Below, piece after piece: positions 25,954-34,751 of a stretch of 64,000 bases of DNA. Position 1 is the first letter of the stretch. Every line of letters begins with the position of its first letter. This stretch comes from Granulosicoccus sp963833195 (GTDB lineage: Bacteria > Pseudomonadota > Gammaproteobacteria > Granulosicoccales > Granulosicoccaceae). The position numbers and the translations under genes are program-made. The stretch covers positions 4,464,001 through 4,528,000 of the forward strand of contig CAWHXF010000027.1 of assembly GCA_963833195.1 (NCBI GenBank), given 5' to 3'. The notes beneath the pieces were generated by a model that was given only the letters and a program-made list of their open reading frames with translations, had not been told where the DNA came from and searched no databases.

Positions 25954-26760
25954 ATGCCGACGTCCCCGTTGCTCGTCCGTCCGCGCGCCTCCGACGGGGC
26001 GGTGCACGACATCACCCCGGCGGGCGCCGGCTGGAGCCACGTCGGCTTCGCGCTGCAGCGGCTCGCGAGCGGCAAGGGCGCGGCCGGGGTGACGGGCGCG
26101 CGCGAAGCCCTGCTGGTGGTCGTGGAGGGACACGCCCGCATCGAGGCGGGCGATGTCGACTTCGGCGAGTGCGGCAACCGCGCCTCGGTGTTCGAGCGCG
26201 TGCCGCCCGACGCGGTCTACGCACCCCCGGGCACCACCTGGAGCGTGCGCGCCTGCGACGACGGCTGCACCGTGGCGGTGTGCACGGCGCCGGCTCGCGG
26301 GGGCGCGCAGGGCAAGCCCGCCGCGAAACTCGCGCGCGCCACGCCCGTCACGCGCGGCACCGGCACCAACGAGCGCACCATCCACCCCATCGCGATGGAG
26401 GAGGCGGACGTCGCCGAGTCGCTGCTGGTCACCGAGGTCCACACGCCGGCGGGTCACTGGTCCTCCTACCCGCCGCACCGTCACGACGAGGACGATTTTC
26501 CGCGCATGACGCTCCTGGAGGAGACCTACTGGCACCGCCTGGACCCCGCCACCGGCTTCGGCGTGCAGCGCGTGTTCACCGAGGACGGGTCGCTGGACGA
26601 GACCGTGGCGGTGAGCGACGGCGACGTGGTGCTCGTGCCGCGCGGCCACCACCCGTGCGCCGCGCCGCACGGCATCGACATGTACTACCTGAACGTCATG
26701 GCCGGTCCGCGTCGCGCGTGGCGCTTCGCGCTGCACCCGGACTGGGAGGCGATGGCCTGA
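25954..26760 (+). CDS. iolB: 5-deoxy-glucuronate isomerase
   Basis: 268 residues. IolB converts 5-deoxy-glucuronate to 2-deoxy-5-keto-gluconate in myo-inositol catabolism. The bicupin signature is clear: SYPPHRHDEDDFPRM and LLEETYWHR supply the metal-binding His and Glu residues, and a second cupin strand carries VLVPRGHHP and MYYLNVMAGP. It is found alone, between yhdP and an unrelated lipoprotein on the opposite strand; no iolA, C, D, E or G lies nearby. It may serve a pathway encoded elsewhere or be a leftover of an inositol operon. Confidence 0.9.
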   Translation: MPTSPLLVRPRASDGAVHDITPAGAGWSHVGFALQRLASGKGAAGVTGAREALLVVVEGHARIEAGDVDFGECGNRASVFERVPPDAVYAPPGTTWSVRACDDGCTVAVCTAPARGGAQGKPAAKLARATPVTRGTGTNERTIHPIAMEEADVAESLLVTEVHTPAGHWSSYPPHRHDEDDFPRMTLLEETYWHRLDPATGFGVQRVFTEDGSLDETVAVSDGDVVLVPRGHHPCAAPHGIDMYYLNVMAGPRRAWRFALHPDWEAMA

Positions 26761-26781
26761 GGGCTCGGTCCGCCTTTCGGC

Positions 26782-27852
26782 TCAGCGCTCCATCAGTCCC
26801 ATCAACGGCGCCAGCGAGCCTTCCGAGGTGAACACCACGAGCCCCGGGGAGGTGGCCGCCAGCGCCTCGGCCTGCGGCAGCGCGTGCGTGTACGCGACCG
26901 TGCCGGGGCGCGCCAGCACCGCGCCCCAGGACTCGTCGCCGCGTCGCTCGAAGCGCAGCACCTCGCGGTAGGTCAGCACCCACGCCAGGCCCCGTGCGAC
27001 ATCGATGTCGAGGGCCGTGGGGTGGTTGAGATCCACCCCCGCCAGCGCCAATGCCGCGCGCGTGGCGAGCGTCTCGTCCAACGGCGCCATCGTCGCGACG
27101 CGCCGGGCGGTCCCCGAGGCCCTCTCGCCGCGCGCGGCCGAATCGATCGCCGCGTCCACGGTGGCCGCCGAGGCGTCCAGCCGATAGACGCCCGAGGCGA
27201 CGGGCGAGCCGTCCTGCGGCCGCGCCTTCGTCAGGAGCCAGAACGCCTCGTCCGCGAACCCCACCGACTCCACGTCCTGCGGCCCGTCCTCGTAGCGGAA
27301 GTCGATGGTCGCGTACGGCGCCGGGCCGTCCACGATGCCGGCCGCCGCGGCGGCGCCGGACGACAGGCCGGGGACGTCGGGCTCGGCCACGAGATAGAGG
27401 GTGGCGAGCTTGCGTCGGCGCGCGTTGTCGCCCACGTCCGCGACGATCAGCGTGGGCACGCCCGCCAGGGTGCCCGACGCCAGATCCTCCCAGTCGGTGG
27501 CCCCCGCGTCGATGCGCACGCGGCCGAGCGGGGCACCGACCAGGTCCAGGGCGTGCAGCACGGGCTCGGCGCCGCTGTCGTTGATCGCCCACAGCACGCG
27601 CCCGTCGCGCGGCGACGCGGCGAGACCGCTCGTCTCGACCAACGTGCCGCCTCCGAGCGTACCGATGCGCGCGGGCGACAACGGGGCGGGCAGGGGCAAC
27701 GCGACCGGTGCGGGCGAGGGTGCGCCGAGCGGGTCGGACGCGTCGCGGACCCGGCCGTCCGCGCCGCAGCCGAGCCCGGCCGCCAGCACGAGCGAAGCGA
27801 GCGCTCCGGTGCGCACGGTCCGGAGCGCTGTGCGCGCCGCCGTTGCCCTCAC
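26782..27852 (-). CDS. predicted lipoprotein, beta-propeller-like
   Basis: 356 residues of unknown function. An N-terminal signal peptide ends in LAAGLGC, a lipobox, so the protein is likely lipid-anchored. The mature part has repeated beta-strand units around LVETSGLAASPRDGRVLWAI and TLIVADVGDNARRRKL, and FRYEDGPQDVESVGFADEAF recalls NHL/esterase-like propeller proteins. The GTG start (27850-27852) overlaps the darP stop (GTGA) and is preceded by a strong GGGAGGA site. Its linkage to darP suggests cotranscription without hinting at a shared role. Confidence 0.72.
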   Translation of the reverse strand: MRATAARTALRTVRTGALASLVLAAGLGCGADGRVRDASDPLGAPSPAPVALPLPAPLSPARIGTLGGGTLVETSGLAASPRDGRVLWAINDSGAEPVLHALDLVGAPLGRVRIDAGATDWEDLASGTLAGVPTLIVADVGDNARRRKLATLYLVAEPDVPGLSSGAAAAAGIVDGPAPYATIDFRYEDGPQDVESVGFADEAFWLLTKARPQDGSPVASGVYRLDASAATVDAAIDSAARGERASGTARRVATMAPLDETLATRAALALAGVDLNHPTALDIDVARGLAWVLTYREVLRFERRGDESWGAVLARPGTVAYTHALPQAEALAATSPGLVVFTSEGSLAPLMGLMER

Positions 27853-28565
27853 TCCTCCCGACCGGCGGGGTCCCCGGCGCCCATCTCCGCGATCGCCGCG
27901 GCGTCCTCCTGCCCCGCCGCGCGCTCGGCCGCCAGCACGTCGCGCACGCTGCGGAACAGCTCGCGCGCGGCGCGCGGCGGTCGCGGCGGCGAGGCGGCGC
28001 GTTCGGCGAGCGCCGAGCCCTGCAGGCGTCGCAGGCCCTGGCGGTCGGCGCCCGGGTGCTCGTCGAGGAACGCCGTCAGGGCGTCCTTCGGGGTCTCGCC
28101 GGGACCGTCCCCCAGCAGCCGGTCGCGCCACATCTCGACCCGATGGTGATCGAGCGTCGCCGAGCGCGCCTCCTGCCGCAGGGCATCGAGCGCGGCCTCG
28201 ATGGGGGCGACGTCGATGCGGCGCATGCGCTTGGCGACGTAGCCGAGCTGTCGCTTGCGCGCCCCGCGGGCCGAGATGCGGTCGAGCTCCGCGAGCGCCG
28301 CGCGCACGTCGTCGGGCAGCGGCATCTTCGCGCGCTCGGACGCCCCCAGGGCGGAGAGCTCCGCCCCCAGGTCGCGCACCGCGAGCGCCTCGCGCTTCGC
28401 CGCACCGCGGCTCGGGCCCCCATCGGGCCCCACGCCCGGCGGCGGATGGTTCGGCACTCGGGCGGCGTTCGCCGCGGTGTCCCGCGCGCGGGCGTCCTCG
28501 CGAGTGTCGGCGCGAGTGTCGGCGCGCTCCGCTTCGTGCGAGTCGTCGTGCTTGTCGTCGTGCAT
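27849..28565 (-). CDS. darP: ribosome-associated protein DarP (YjgA/DUF615)
   Basis: 238 residues. DarP binds assembling 50S particles and supports large-subunit biogenesis. The core starts around SRGAAKREALAVRDLGAELS, includes RKRQLGYVAKRMRRID, and ends with a helical region around PGADRQGLRRLQGSALAE, all hallmarks of the DUF615 fold. An N-terminal acidic/His tail of ~55 residues with a small repeat (RADTRADTRED) is additional to the enteric protein. The ATG at 28565 is the only start giving a sensible N-terminus. It is divergent from the exported protein at 28706, with 140 bp between. Confidence 0.9.
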   Translation of the reverse strand: MHDDKHDDSHEAERADTRADTREDARARDTAANAARVPNHPPPGVGPDGGPSRGAAKREALAVRDLGAELSALGASERAKMPLPDDVRAALAELDRISARGARKRQLGYVAKRMRRIDVAPIEAALDALRQEARSATLDHHRVEMWRDRLLGDGPGETPKDALTAFLDEHPGADRQGLRRLQGSALAERAASPPRPPRAARELFRSVRDVLAAERAAGQEDAAAIAEMGAGDPAGREE

Positions 28566-28705
28566 CGCTCGGAACCCCGGGAGGAGCGGCCAGTCTAGAG
28601 AGGGGGTCCGGGGTGACCGGATCCGTTGTAATCGCGCGACAGTCGTGGTCTGATCGCGTGCCGGGCAGCGCGAAACTGCCGTCAACCTTGGCCTCAGCCT
28701 GCGCG

Positions 28706-29593
28706 ATGCGTCGTATTTTTGCCACCGTCGTCGTCGCGGGCCCGCTGCTGGTGCAGGGGCGGCTCGTCCAGGCGGACACCGGCGGCGCACCCTTCATCGT
28801 ACCGGGCGCCGATGGCGGCTTCGTGCTGCAGGTGGCGCAGGCCGATCCGTTCGACCTCGACGCGAACGAGCTGGACCCCATCCGCTACTCGCGCATCGAC
28901 GGCTCGTCCGACGTCGCCCCCGCCTCGGGGTCGGGGCCCGAAACGGCGCTTCGGCCCGTACCGACCGAGCTGTCGTTCACGCTGCGCCCGCGCATGCCGG
29001 ACTTCTCGCGCGAAGGGCTCTACGGCCTCGGCCTGCTCGGCGCGCCCAGCGTGGCGGTCACGCGAGTGCCGGGCGCCGACGGCGAGCTGGACGAGGCCAT
29101 CACCGGGCTGAATCACGGGCTGAGCTACTCCGCGGGGCTGCGCGTGGAGCGCGAGGACGAGGCCATCGACGGCACCGCCTACGTCAGCTCCGCACTGCTC
29201 GGGCTGTCCTACGGGCGCCTCGGTCGGCTGTGGTACGGCGGCATCGACGTGAACCTGGAGCGCTTCGACGACGAGGCGCACGGCGCCGATCAGCCGGACG
29301 TCGTGTCGCTGGACGTCACGACCGGCCGCCGGCTGGGCATCACGGGGCTCGGCGCGGGCTCGCCGTTGTGGCTGCTGAGCGTGCGCGGCAACCTGGACCT
29401 GATGGACGATGCCGTGGACGTGGGCGCGGACCCCGAGGCGCGTCCGAGCTGGTTCCTGAACCCGAGCCTGTTCTGGCAGCACCCGGGCTTCACGTTCTCG
29501 GCCCAGATGCAGTTGCCGGTCGCGCCGGAGCTCGACGATGCCGAGCAACCGGACTACCGGCTGCGGGCGGTGTTCGAGAAGCGGTTCCGCTGA
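28706..29593 (+). CDS. predicted exported, outer-membrane-like protein
   Basis: 295 residues of unknown function. A signal peptide (MRRIFATVVVAGPLLVQG..., cleavage likely after VQA, residues ~1-23) is followed by a 60-residue polar region and then alternating hydrophobic/aromatic strands (for example YGLGLLGAPSVAVTRV and WLLSVRGNLDLM), ending in basic FEKRFR. The strand pattern and periodic Gly/aromatic residues suggest a small beta-barrel or beta-sandwich, but the C-terminal residue is Arg, not the Phe/Trp usual in barrel proteins. It converges on the DUF3108 gene with 6 bp between stops. Confidence 0.6.
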   Translation: MRRIFATVVVAGPLLVQGRLVQADTGGAPFIVPGADGGFVLQVAQADPFDLDANELDPIRYSRIDGSSDVAPASGSGPETALRPVPTELSFTLRPRMPDFSREGLYGLGLLGAPSVAVTRVPGADGELDEAITGLNHGLSYSAGLRVEREDEAIDGTAYVSSALLGLSYGRLGRLWYGGIDVNLERFDDEAHGADQPDVVSLDVTTGRRLGITGLGAGSPLWLLSVRGNLDLMDDAVDVGADPEARPSWFLNPSLFWQHPGFTFSAQMQLPVAPELDDAEQPDYRLRAVFEKRFR

Positions 29594-29599
29594 GAGTCC

Positions 29600-30418
29600 C
29601 TACCGCTTGTCGCTGGCGACGGGCAGCTCCTGCTCCGGCTCGATCAGCGGCTCGTCGATGTCGATCGATTCGGACTTCAGGCTGCGCAGCGTCAGCCTGG
29701 CCACCAGCTCGCCGCGCTTGAGCTGCTCGATCTTGACGGGCATGTAGTCCAGCGACGGCGCGAACCAGGTGATGGTGGTGCGCGACGAGCCGTCGAGGTT
29801 CCTGCGCACGACGCGCCGTGTCTCCAGCTCGCCGAGGTTCGTCTCCAGCGTCTCGGCGCCCTCGTCCTCGAAGATCACGTCCTTGATGCGACCGGTGTCG
29901 AAGACCTGCACACGCACCTCCGTCTCGCCGCGGCGCAGCGCGCTCATGACGGCGAGCGTCACCGAGAGCCGATCCAGGATGGGCGCGTCGAGCGCCACCT
30001 CGTCGGACTCGCCGCGTCGGGTCCAGCCGAGCGAGCCGGCTTCCCAGTCGAACGTGGCGTCCACCGCGCGCCGCGCTTCGTCGTCCTGGCGGTAGGTGTA
30101 GTCGGTCGGACGCAGCACGAGCGCATCGCCGCCGTCGGGCGTCGGCTCGGTGCGGATCCGGGTCGTCTCGGAGATGCGCCCCTTGCCCGTGAGCCGGAAG
30201 ATGCCCGTGGGCTTGGTTTCGAGCGAGTACAGCCAGCCGTCGCCGTCGGACTCGAGTTCCAACGTGGCGTTGCCCGCCGTGACGAGGTTGTTGCCGACGG
30301 CGTAGGTGACGCTGAAAGGTCGCATGTCCGACTCGCGGACCTGCTGGGCCATCGCAGGCGCGGCGAGCGCGAGCAGCAGCGTCGCCGCGAGGGACAAGGA
30401 ACGCGCGGACAGGGGCAT
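29600..30418 (-). CDS. DUF3108 family periplasmic protein
   Basis: 272 residues. A cleavable signal peptide (about residues 1-25, ending AAPAMAQQ) precedes a DUF3108-like beta-rich domain: FSVTYAVGNNLVTAGNATL, then WLYSLETKPTGIFRL, and near the end TTITWFAPSLDYMPVKIEQ. The function of DUF3108 is unknown; members lie next to purN in many Gammaproteobacteria, as here. The ATG at 30418 leaves a normal signal peptide; a GTG at 30439 would add seven residues. A 22-bp-arm palindrome separates it from purN. Confidence 0.85.
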   Translation of the reverse strand: MPLSARSLSLAATLLLALAAPAMAQQVRESDMRPFSVTYAVGNNLVTAGNATLELESDGDGWLYSLETKPTGIFRLTGKGRISETTRIRTEPTPDGGDALVLRPTDYTYRQDDEARRAVDATFDWEAGSLGWTRRGESDEVALDAPILDRLSVTLAVMSALRRGETEVRVQVFDTGRIKDVIFEDEGAETLETNLGELETRRVVRRNLDGSSRTTITWFAPSLDYMPVKIEQLKRGELVARLTLRSLKSESIDIDEPLIEPEQELPVASDKR

Positions 30419-30460
30419 GGTGTTCTCGGAAATCGTCACTGCGGCTGGTATCGGAGCTTA

Positions 30461-30515
30461 GGGCCTGGGTCAATACAAATTGGACAGAACGCTCAATTTG
30501 TATTGACCCAGGCCC
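30461..30515. repeat. perfect palindrome with 22-bp arms, 11-nt loop
   Basis: Arms 30461-30482 and 30494-30515 are exactly complementary; the loop GACAGAACGCT spans 30483-30493. The purN TAG stop (30516-30518) abuts the right arm. It could act as the purMN transcription terminator, although no T-run follows. Its outer bases (TAGGGCCTG) match those of the 269-bp element at 16289-16557, so it may belong to the same repeat family. Confidence 0.8.
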
Positions 30516-31151
30516 CTAGGTCAACGACGGCGCGCCGCCCGCGACGCACGTCGCGATGGCGGCCACGTAGAGCTCGTGCTCGCGCGCCAGCACCCGCGCA
30601 CCGAGCGAGACCGGGTCGTCGTCGGGCAGGATCGGCACGCGCACGCGGCGCACCACCGGACCCGCGTCGAGCTCCTCGGTGACGAGGTGCACGCTGGCCC
30701 CGTGCTCCAGATCCCCCGCCTCCAGCGCGCGCCGGTGGGTGTCGAGCCCGGGGTGGCGAGGCAGCAGCGAGGGATGGATGTTGAGTATCCGACCGCGCCA
30801 GCGCTCGAGCGGTTCCGGACCGAGGATGCGCATGAACCCCGCCAGCGCGATCCAGTCCGGATCCACCGGCTCCAGCGCGGCGACCAGTGCCCGGTCGAAG
30901 GCGGTCCGGTCGGCGTGTTCCCGATCGTCCACCACCGCCGTGTGCAGCCCGCGTTCCTGCGCCGCGGCCAGGCCCGGGGCCTCCGGCCGGTTCGAGAGCA
31001 CCACCCCCACGCGCGCGTCGAGCTCACCGCGCTCGCAGGCGTCGGCGACGGCGAGCATGTTCGAGCCTCGCCCGGAGATCAGTATCGCGAGCGTGGCCGG
31101 AGGGGCGGGTTCGTCGTCCGGCGGGGTTCCCGGTGCCGGCCCTGCCGACAT
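30516..31151 (-). CDS. purN: phosphoribosylglycinamide formyltransferase
   Basis: 211 residues. PurN transfers a formyl group from 10-formyltetrahydrofolate to GAR in purine synthesis. The N-terminus LAILISGRGSNMLAV binds substrate phosphate; the catalytic segment reads GRILNIHPSLLPRHPG (Asn and His in the N-I-H motif), followed by ASVHLVTEELDAGPVV with the catalytic Asp. The ATG at 31151 adds ~20 Pro/Asp-rich residues before the domain. It lies 17 bp after purM. Its TAG stop overlaps the edge of the 30461-30515 palindrome. Confidence 0.95.
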   Translation of the reverse strand: MSAGPAPGTPPDDEPAPPATLAILISGRGSNMLAVADACERGELDARVGVVLSNRPEAPGLAAAQERGLHTAVVDDREHADRTAFDRALVAALEPVDPDWIALAGFMRILGPEPLERWRGRILNIHPSLLPRHPGLDTHRRALEAGDLEHGASVHLVTEELDAGPVVRRVRVPILPDDDPVSLGARVLAREHELYVAAIATCVAGGAPSLT

Positions 31152-31168
31152 CGCTTCCGGCGGCGGGC

Positions 31169-32263
31169 TCACCCGGCGCCCCGGCCGCCCGGGGCGTCCG
31201 CGACGATCTCGCCCACGACGCTCGCCCGTTCGCCGCCGGCGCGCAGGCCGGCGAGCGTGGCCTCGACGTCCTCCCGTGCCACCACGAGCGCGAACCCGAC
31301 GCCGCAGTTGAAGGTGCGACGCATCTCGGGCTCCTCGATGCCGCCCGTCGCCGCCAGCCAGCCGAACACGGCCGGGCGCTCCACCTCGGAGAGGTCCAGC
31401 CGCACGGCGAGCCCGTCCGGCAACATGCGCGGCAGGTTCTCGACGAGCCCCCCGCCGGTGACGTGCGCCATGGCCTTCACGCTCACCTCGTCGAGCACGG
31501 CACGCACCGCGCGCACGTAGATGCGGGTGGGCATCATGAGCGCCTCGCCGAGCGCGACGCCGTCGTCCAGCCGGGTCCGGAGCGCGTCCGGCCCGGCACG
31601 CTCCAGCACGCGCCGCACCAGGGAGTAGCCGTTCGAGTGCACGCCGCTGGAGGCGATGCCGACGACGATGTCGCCCGCGCGCACCGACGTGCCGTCGACG
31701 ATCTTCTGCCGCTCCACGACGCCGACGGCGAAGCCCGCGAGGTCGTAGTCGCCGCGCGCGTACATGCCCGGCATCTCGGCGGTCTCGCCGCCGAGCAGCG
31801 CCATGCCGGCCTGGACGCAGCCCTCGGCCACGCCCGCCACGACGCGTTCGGCGACATCGACGTCCAGCGCGCCGCAGGCGTAGTAGTCCAGGAAGTACAA
31901 GGGCTCGGCCCCGCTGACGAGGATGTCGTTCGCGCACATGGCCACCAGGTCGATGCCGATGCCGTCGTGCAGGCCCGACTCCACGGCCAGGCGCAGCTTG
32001 GTCCCCACGCCGTCCGCACCCGACACGAGCACCGGCTCGCGGTAGCGCTCCACCGGCAGCGCGAACAGCCCGCCGAAGCCGCCGAGGCCGCCGAGCACGC
32101 CTTCTCGATGCGTGCGGGCCACGTGCGGACCGATCCGGCGCACCAGCTCGTTGCCGGCGTCGATGTCCACGCCCGCGTCGCGATAGGTCAGGCCGGACCC
32201 CGCCGTGTCCGGCGGGGCGGCGACGGTCGCGTCGGAGGGGGGCGACGAGGACGAGGAAACCAC
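31169..32263 (-). CDS. purM: phosphoribosylformylglycinamidine cyclo-ligase
   Basis: About 364 residues. AIR synthetase closes the imidazole ring with ATP. It has the N-terminal LTYRDAGVDIDAGNELV, the ATP-binding SGADGVGTKLRLA, the CANDILVSGAEPLYFLDYYA segment, LLGGETAEMPGMY, and the C-terminal GGGLVENLPRML region. The start is unclear: the GTG at 32263 was chosen because it avoids overlapping the divergent DUF2066 gene (ATG 32306); another GTG at 32320 would overlap it by 15 bp. purM and purN form a tight minus-strand operon. Confidence 0.93.
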   Translation of the reverse strand: MVSSSSSPPSDATVAAPPDTAGSGLTYRDAGVDIDAGNELVRRIGPHVARTHREGVLGGLGGFGGLFALPVERYREPVLVSGADGVGTKLRLAVESGLHDGIGIDLVAMCANDILVSGAEPLYFLDYYACGALDVDVAERVVAGVAEGCVQAGMALLGGETAEMPGMYARGDYDLAGFAVGVVERQKIVDGTSVRAGDIVVGIASSGVHSNGYSLVRRVLERAGPDALRTRLDDGVALGEALMMPTRIYVRAVRAVLDEVSVKAMAHVTGGGLVENLPRMLPDGLAVRLDLSEVERPAVFGWLAATGGIEEPEMRRTFNCGVGFALVVAREDVEATLAGLRAGGERASVVGEIVADAPGGRGAG

Positions 32264-32305
32264 CAGCGGCTCCGATGCGTTTGCGGGCCGTGCGATGATA
32301 CGCGG

Positions 32306-34003
32306 ATGCGCATTCGGCACGCCGTCCCGAGGATCCCGACGCTGCTCGTCGTCTGCGCGCTCGCGTCGCCGATAGCCGCGCAGACCGCCTTGCCGCCCAC
32401 CGGGCCGGGCGCGCCTTCGGCCGTTCCCGACGCGACGGTCGGACCGCTCACGGCGTCCCGCGAAGGTCCGCGGGCCCCGGACGGCGCGTCGTCGGGCGCC
32501 TCCGCCGCGACGCTGGACGCGTTCAGCAGCGAAGTCGCCGTCGCGGATCGCGGGCCCGCCGAACAGGGCGCGGCCTTCGCGGCGGCGCTGCGTCGGGTGC
32601 TGCTCGCCAACACTGCCGACCGCACGCTCATGAACCGCGACGACGTGCGCGCGGCGCTGCGCGACGCGGGCGCCTGGGTCGAGACGTTCAGCTTTCGCGC
32701 ACCGGAGCCGGGTTCGGCCATCGCTCCGGACACGCCCGTCACCGACGCGGTGCGGCGCAGCGGCGAGGCGGTGGGACTGCTGCGTGTCCGCTTCGACCGG
32801 ACGCGCACGCTTGCGCTGCTCGCGGGGAACGAGAGCCCCTCCGACGCGCCGGCGACCGTCGGGTCGGCCGGCGTTGCCGTGGATCCGCTGCCCGACGGCA
32901 GTCCCGTGGACCCGGCGCTCGTGGCCCGGGCGTTCGCCGACATCGACTCGGCGCTCGTGTGGCTGACGATCGAGGACGGCGCGCGCATCATCGCCGGCAG
33001 CGACCCCGCCGCCGCCAAGGTGCGCGAGCGCGTGCGCGAGATCGCCGGCGGCGCGGGCGCCACCGTCGTGTTCGGCGATGCGGCCGACCTCGACCCGGCC
33101 GCCGTGCGCGAGCTCGACGCGGCCGCCATCGCGGCGGCCTCGACGCGCTACGCCACGGATGCCGTGCTGGTGGGCAGGCTCGCGCGTGGCTCCGACGTGC
33201 CGGAGCCGGGACCCGGGAGCGTCTCCGGTACGGCCTCGGAACCGTCCGGAACGCCCGAGCGACCCGGTACCGTGCCGGGCATCGACCTGCGCGATCGGGT
33301 GCCGGGCGGGGGTGGCGGCACCGACATGACGACCCGTGCCGATCGCACCGGTCGCGCGGTCTCCGAGCGTCCGACCGGATGGCGCGGCGACTGGCTGAAG
33401 CTCGGCGGGCTGTTCGCTCCCGCGCTCGATGCCTCCGAGCAGGCCGCGGAGGGCAGCGATGCGGTCGATCCCGACGCGCCGACTCCCCCGACCGGCCCCA
33501 TCGCCCTGCGCACCGTCACCACCGGCGTCCGGCTGGACGACGCGCTGCGCGGGGGTCTCGAGTGGCTGCTGCCGGACGCGCTCGGCGGCGCGGGCGCGAC
33601 GTACGCCTACGGGGGACGCGGGGACGCCACCGAAGGGCTGGTGTGGGTCGGCTCCATCGACTCGATCGCCGAGTACGCTCGGGTGATGTCGCTGTTCGAG
33701 TCGGTGGTCTCGGTCGAGAGCGTCTTTCCGCGCGCCATCGGCGACGGCAACGGCACGTTCGCCGTGCGGCCGCGTCGCGCGCTGCAGGAGCTCGCCGCCG
33801 TGGCGGCCGCGTCCGGTTGGCTGCGTCCCGGCGCCCCGCCGCTGGAAGGCTTCGGTGCGGACGATCGCGGGCGCGGGGCGTTACCGGGCCGCGGGTCGGA
33901 ACGCGGCGCGATGGCCGGGTCGCCGGGCCGGCGTGGGGACTCGCCGAGCGCGTCGGAGGCGCTCGCGCGCCAGGCCGACCTCGCGTTCGACGCCACGCTC
34001 TGA
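32306..34003 (+). CDS. DUF2066 family exported protein
   Basis: 565 residues. A signal peptide (about residues 1-25, ending SPIAAQ) leads into a DUF2066 domain marked by AAFAAALRRVLLANT, LWLTIEDGARI-like strands (ALVWLTIEDGARIIAG) and ATRYATDAVLVGRLAR (seen as ASTRYATDAVLVGRLA). The C-terminal ~200 residues carry Gly/Pro/Ser-rich spacers that lengthen it beyond the usual ~350 residues. The function is unknown; members are secreted and often sit between purM and hda, as here. It is divergent from purM. Confidence 0.82.
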   Translation: MRIRHAVPRIPTLLVVCALASPIAAQTALPPTGPGAPSAVPDATVGPLTASREGPRAPDGASSGASAATLDAFSSEVAVADRGPAEQGAAFAAALRRVLLANTADRTLMNRDDVRAALRDAGAWVETFSFRAPEPGSAIAPDTPVTDAVRRSGEAVGLLRVRFDRTRTLALLAGNESPSDAPATVGSAGVAVDPLPDGSPVDPALVARAFADIDSALVWLTIEDGARIIAGSDPAAAKVRERVREIAGGAGATVVFGDAADLDPAAVRELDAAAIAAASTRYATDAVLVGRLARGSDVPEPGPGSVSGTASEPSGTPERPGTVPGIDLRDRVPGGGGGTDMTTRADRTGRAVSERPTGWRGDWLKLGGLFAPALDASEQAAEGSDAVDPDAPTPPTGPIALRTVTTGVRLDDALRGGLEWLLPDALGGAGATYAYGGRGDATEGLVWVGSIDSIAEYARVMSLFESVVSVESVFPRAIGDGNGTFAVRPRRALQELAAVAAASGWLRPGAPPLEGFGADDRGRGALPGRGSERGAMAGSPGRRGDSPSASEALARQADLAFDATL

Positions 34004-34027
34004 CGCCGCCGCCCGAGGCCCCCGGAC

Positions 34028-34732
34028 GTGCACCCGCAACTCGTGCTGTCGCTGGACGCCGCTCCCGCGACCACCTTCGACAGCTTTCGCGCCGATGCCG
34101 AGCTCGATGCGGGCCTGAGCGTCGCGCGGCACGCCGTGGAGGCCTTCGCCGCGGGCACCCTCGACGAACGCCAGCTCTTCCTGTGGGGGGCGAACGGATC
34201 GGGCAAGTCGCACCTGCTGGTGGCCGCCTGCCACTCGGTGCGCGAAGCGGGCTACCTCGCCGCCTACGTGCCCGGCGACAACGCGAACGTCGGCGACGCG
34301 CTCGACGGCTACGAGGACTTCGCGCTGCTGTGCATCGACGATCTGCAGCGCCTGCAGCCGGCTTCCGAGCGCGATCTCTACCGCTGCATCAATCGTTGCC
34401 ACGAGTCGGGGACACGCTTGCTGTTCGCCTCCGACCGACCGATAGACGCGCTGCGGCTCACACTCACCGACCTCGTGTCGCGACTCACCTGGGGGCCGGT
34501 GTTCAGGCTGGAGCCGCCGTGCGAACGCGCCCGTCTCGACGCCGTGCGAGCCGAGTTCAGGCTGCGCTCGGTCGAACCCGGCGAGGACGTGCCGGCGTGG
34601 CTGCTCAGGCGTCACCCGGACGATCTCGACGCCGTCAAGGCGCTGGTGCGACGGCTCGCCGAGGCCTCGCTCAGCGAGCGCAAGCGCATCACCGTGGCCT
34701 TCGCGCGACGCATCGACGACGAGCCCGCCTGA
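34028..34732 (+). CDS. hda: DnaA regulatory inactivator Hda
   Basis: 234 residues. Hda, with the sliding clamp, triggers hydrolysis of DnaA-bound ATP after initiation. The clamp-binding peptide is the N-terminal HPQLVLSLD (QLVLSL matches the QL(S/P)L(P/F)-type motif). The AAA+ core has Walker A WGANGSGKSHLL, Walker B ALLCIDDLQ and sensor-1 RLLFASDRP. The start is GTG 34028, 25 bp after the DUF2066 stop, and converges on the DUF2069 gene. Length matches other Hda proteins. Confidence 0.93.
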   Translation: MHPQLVLSLDAAPATTFDSFRADAELDAGLSVARHAVEAFAAGTLDERQLFLWGANGSGKSHLLVAACHSVREAGYLAAYVPGDNANVGDALDGYEDFALLCIDDLQRLQPASERDLYRCINRCHESGTRLLFASDRPIDALRLTLTDLVSRLTWGPVFRLEPPCERARLDAVRAEFRLRSVEPGEDVPAWLLRRHPDDLDAVKALVRRLAEASLSERKRITVAFARRIDDEPA

Positions 34733-34751
34733 ACGGCCTCGCGACGCGGCG

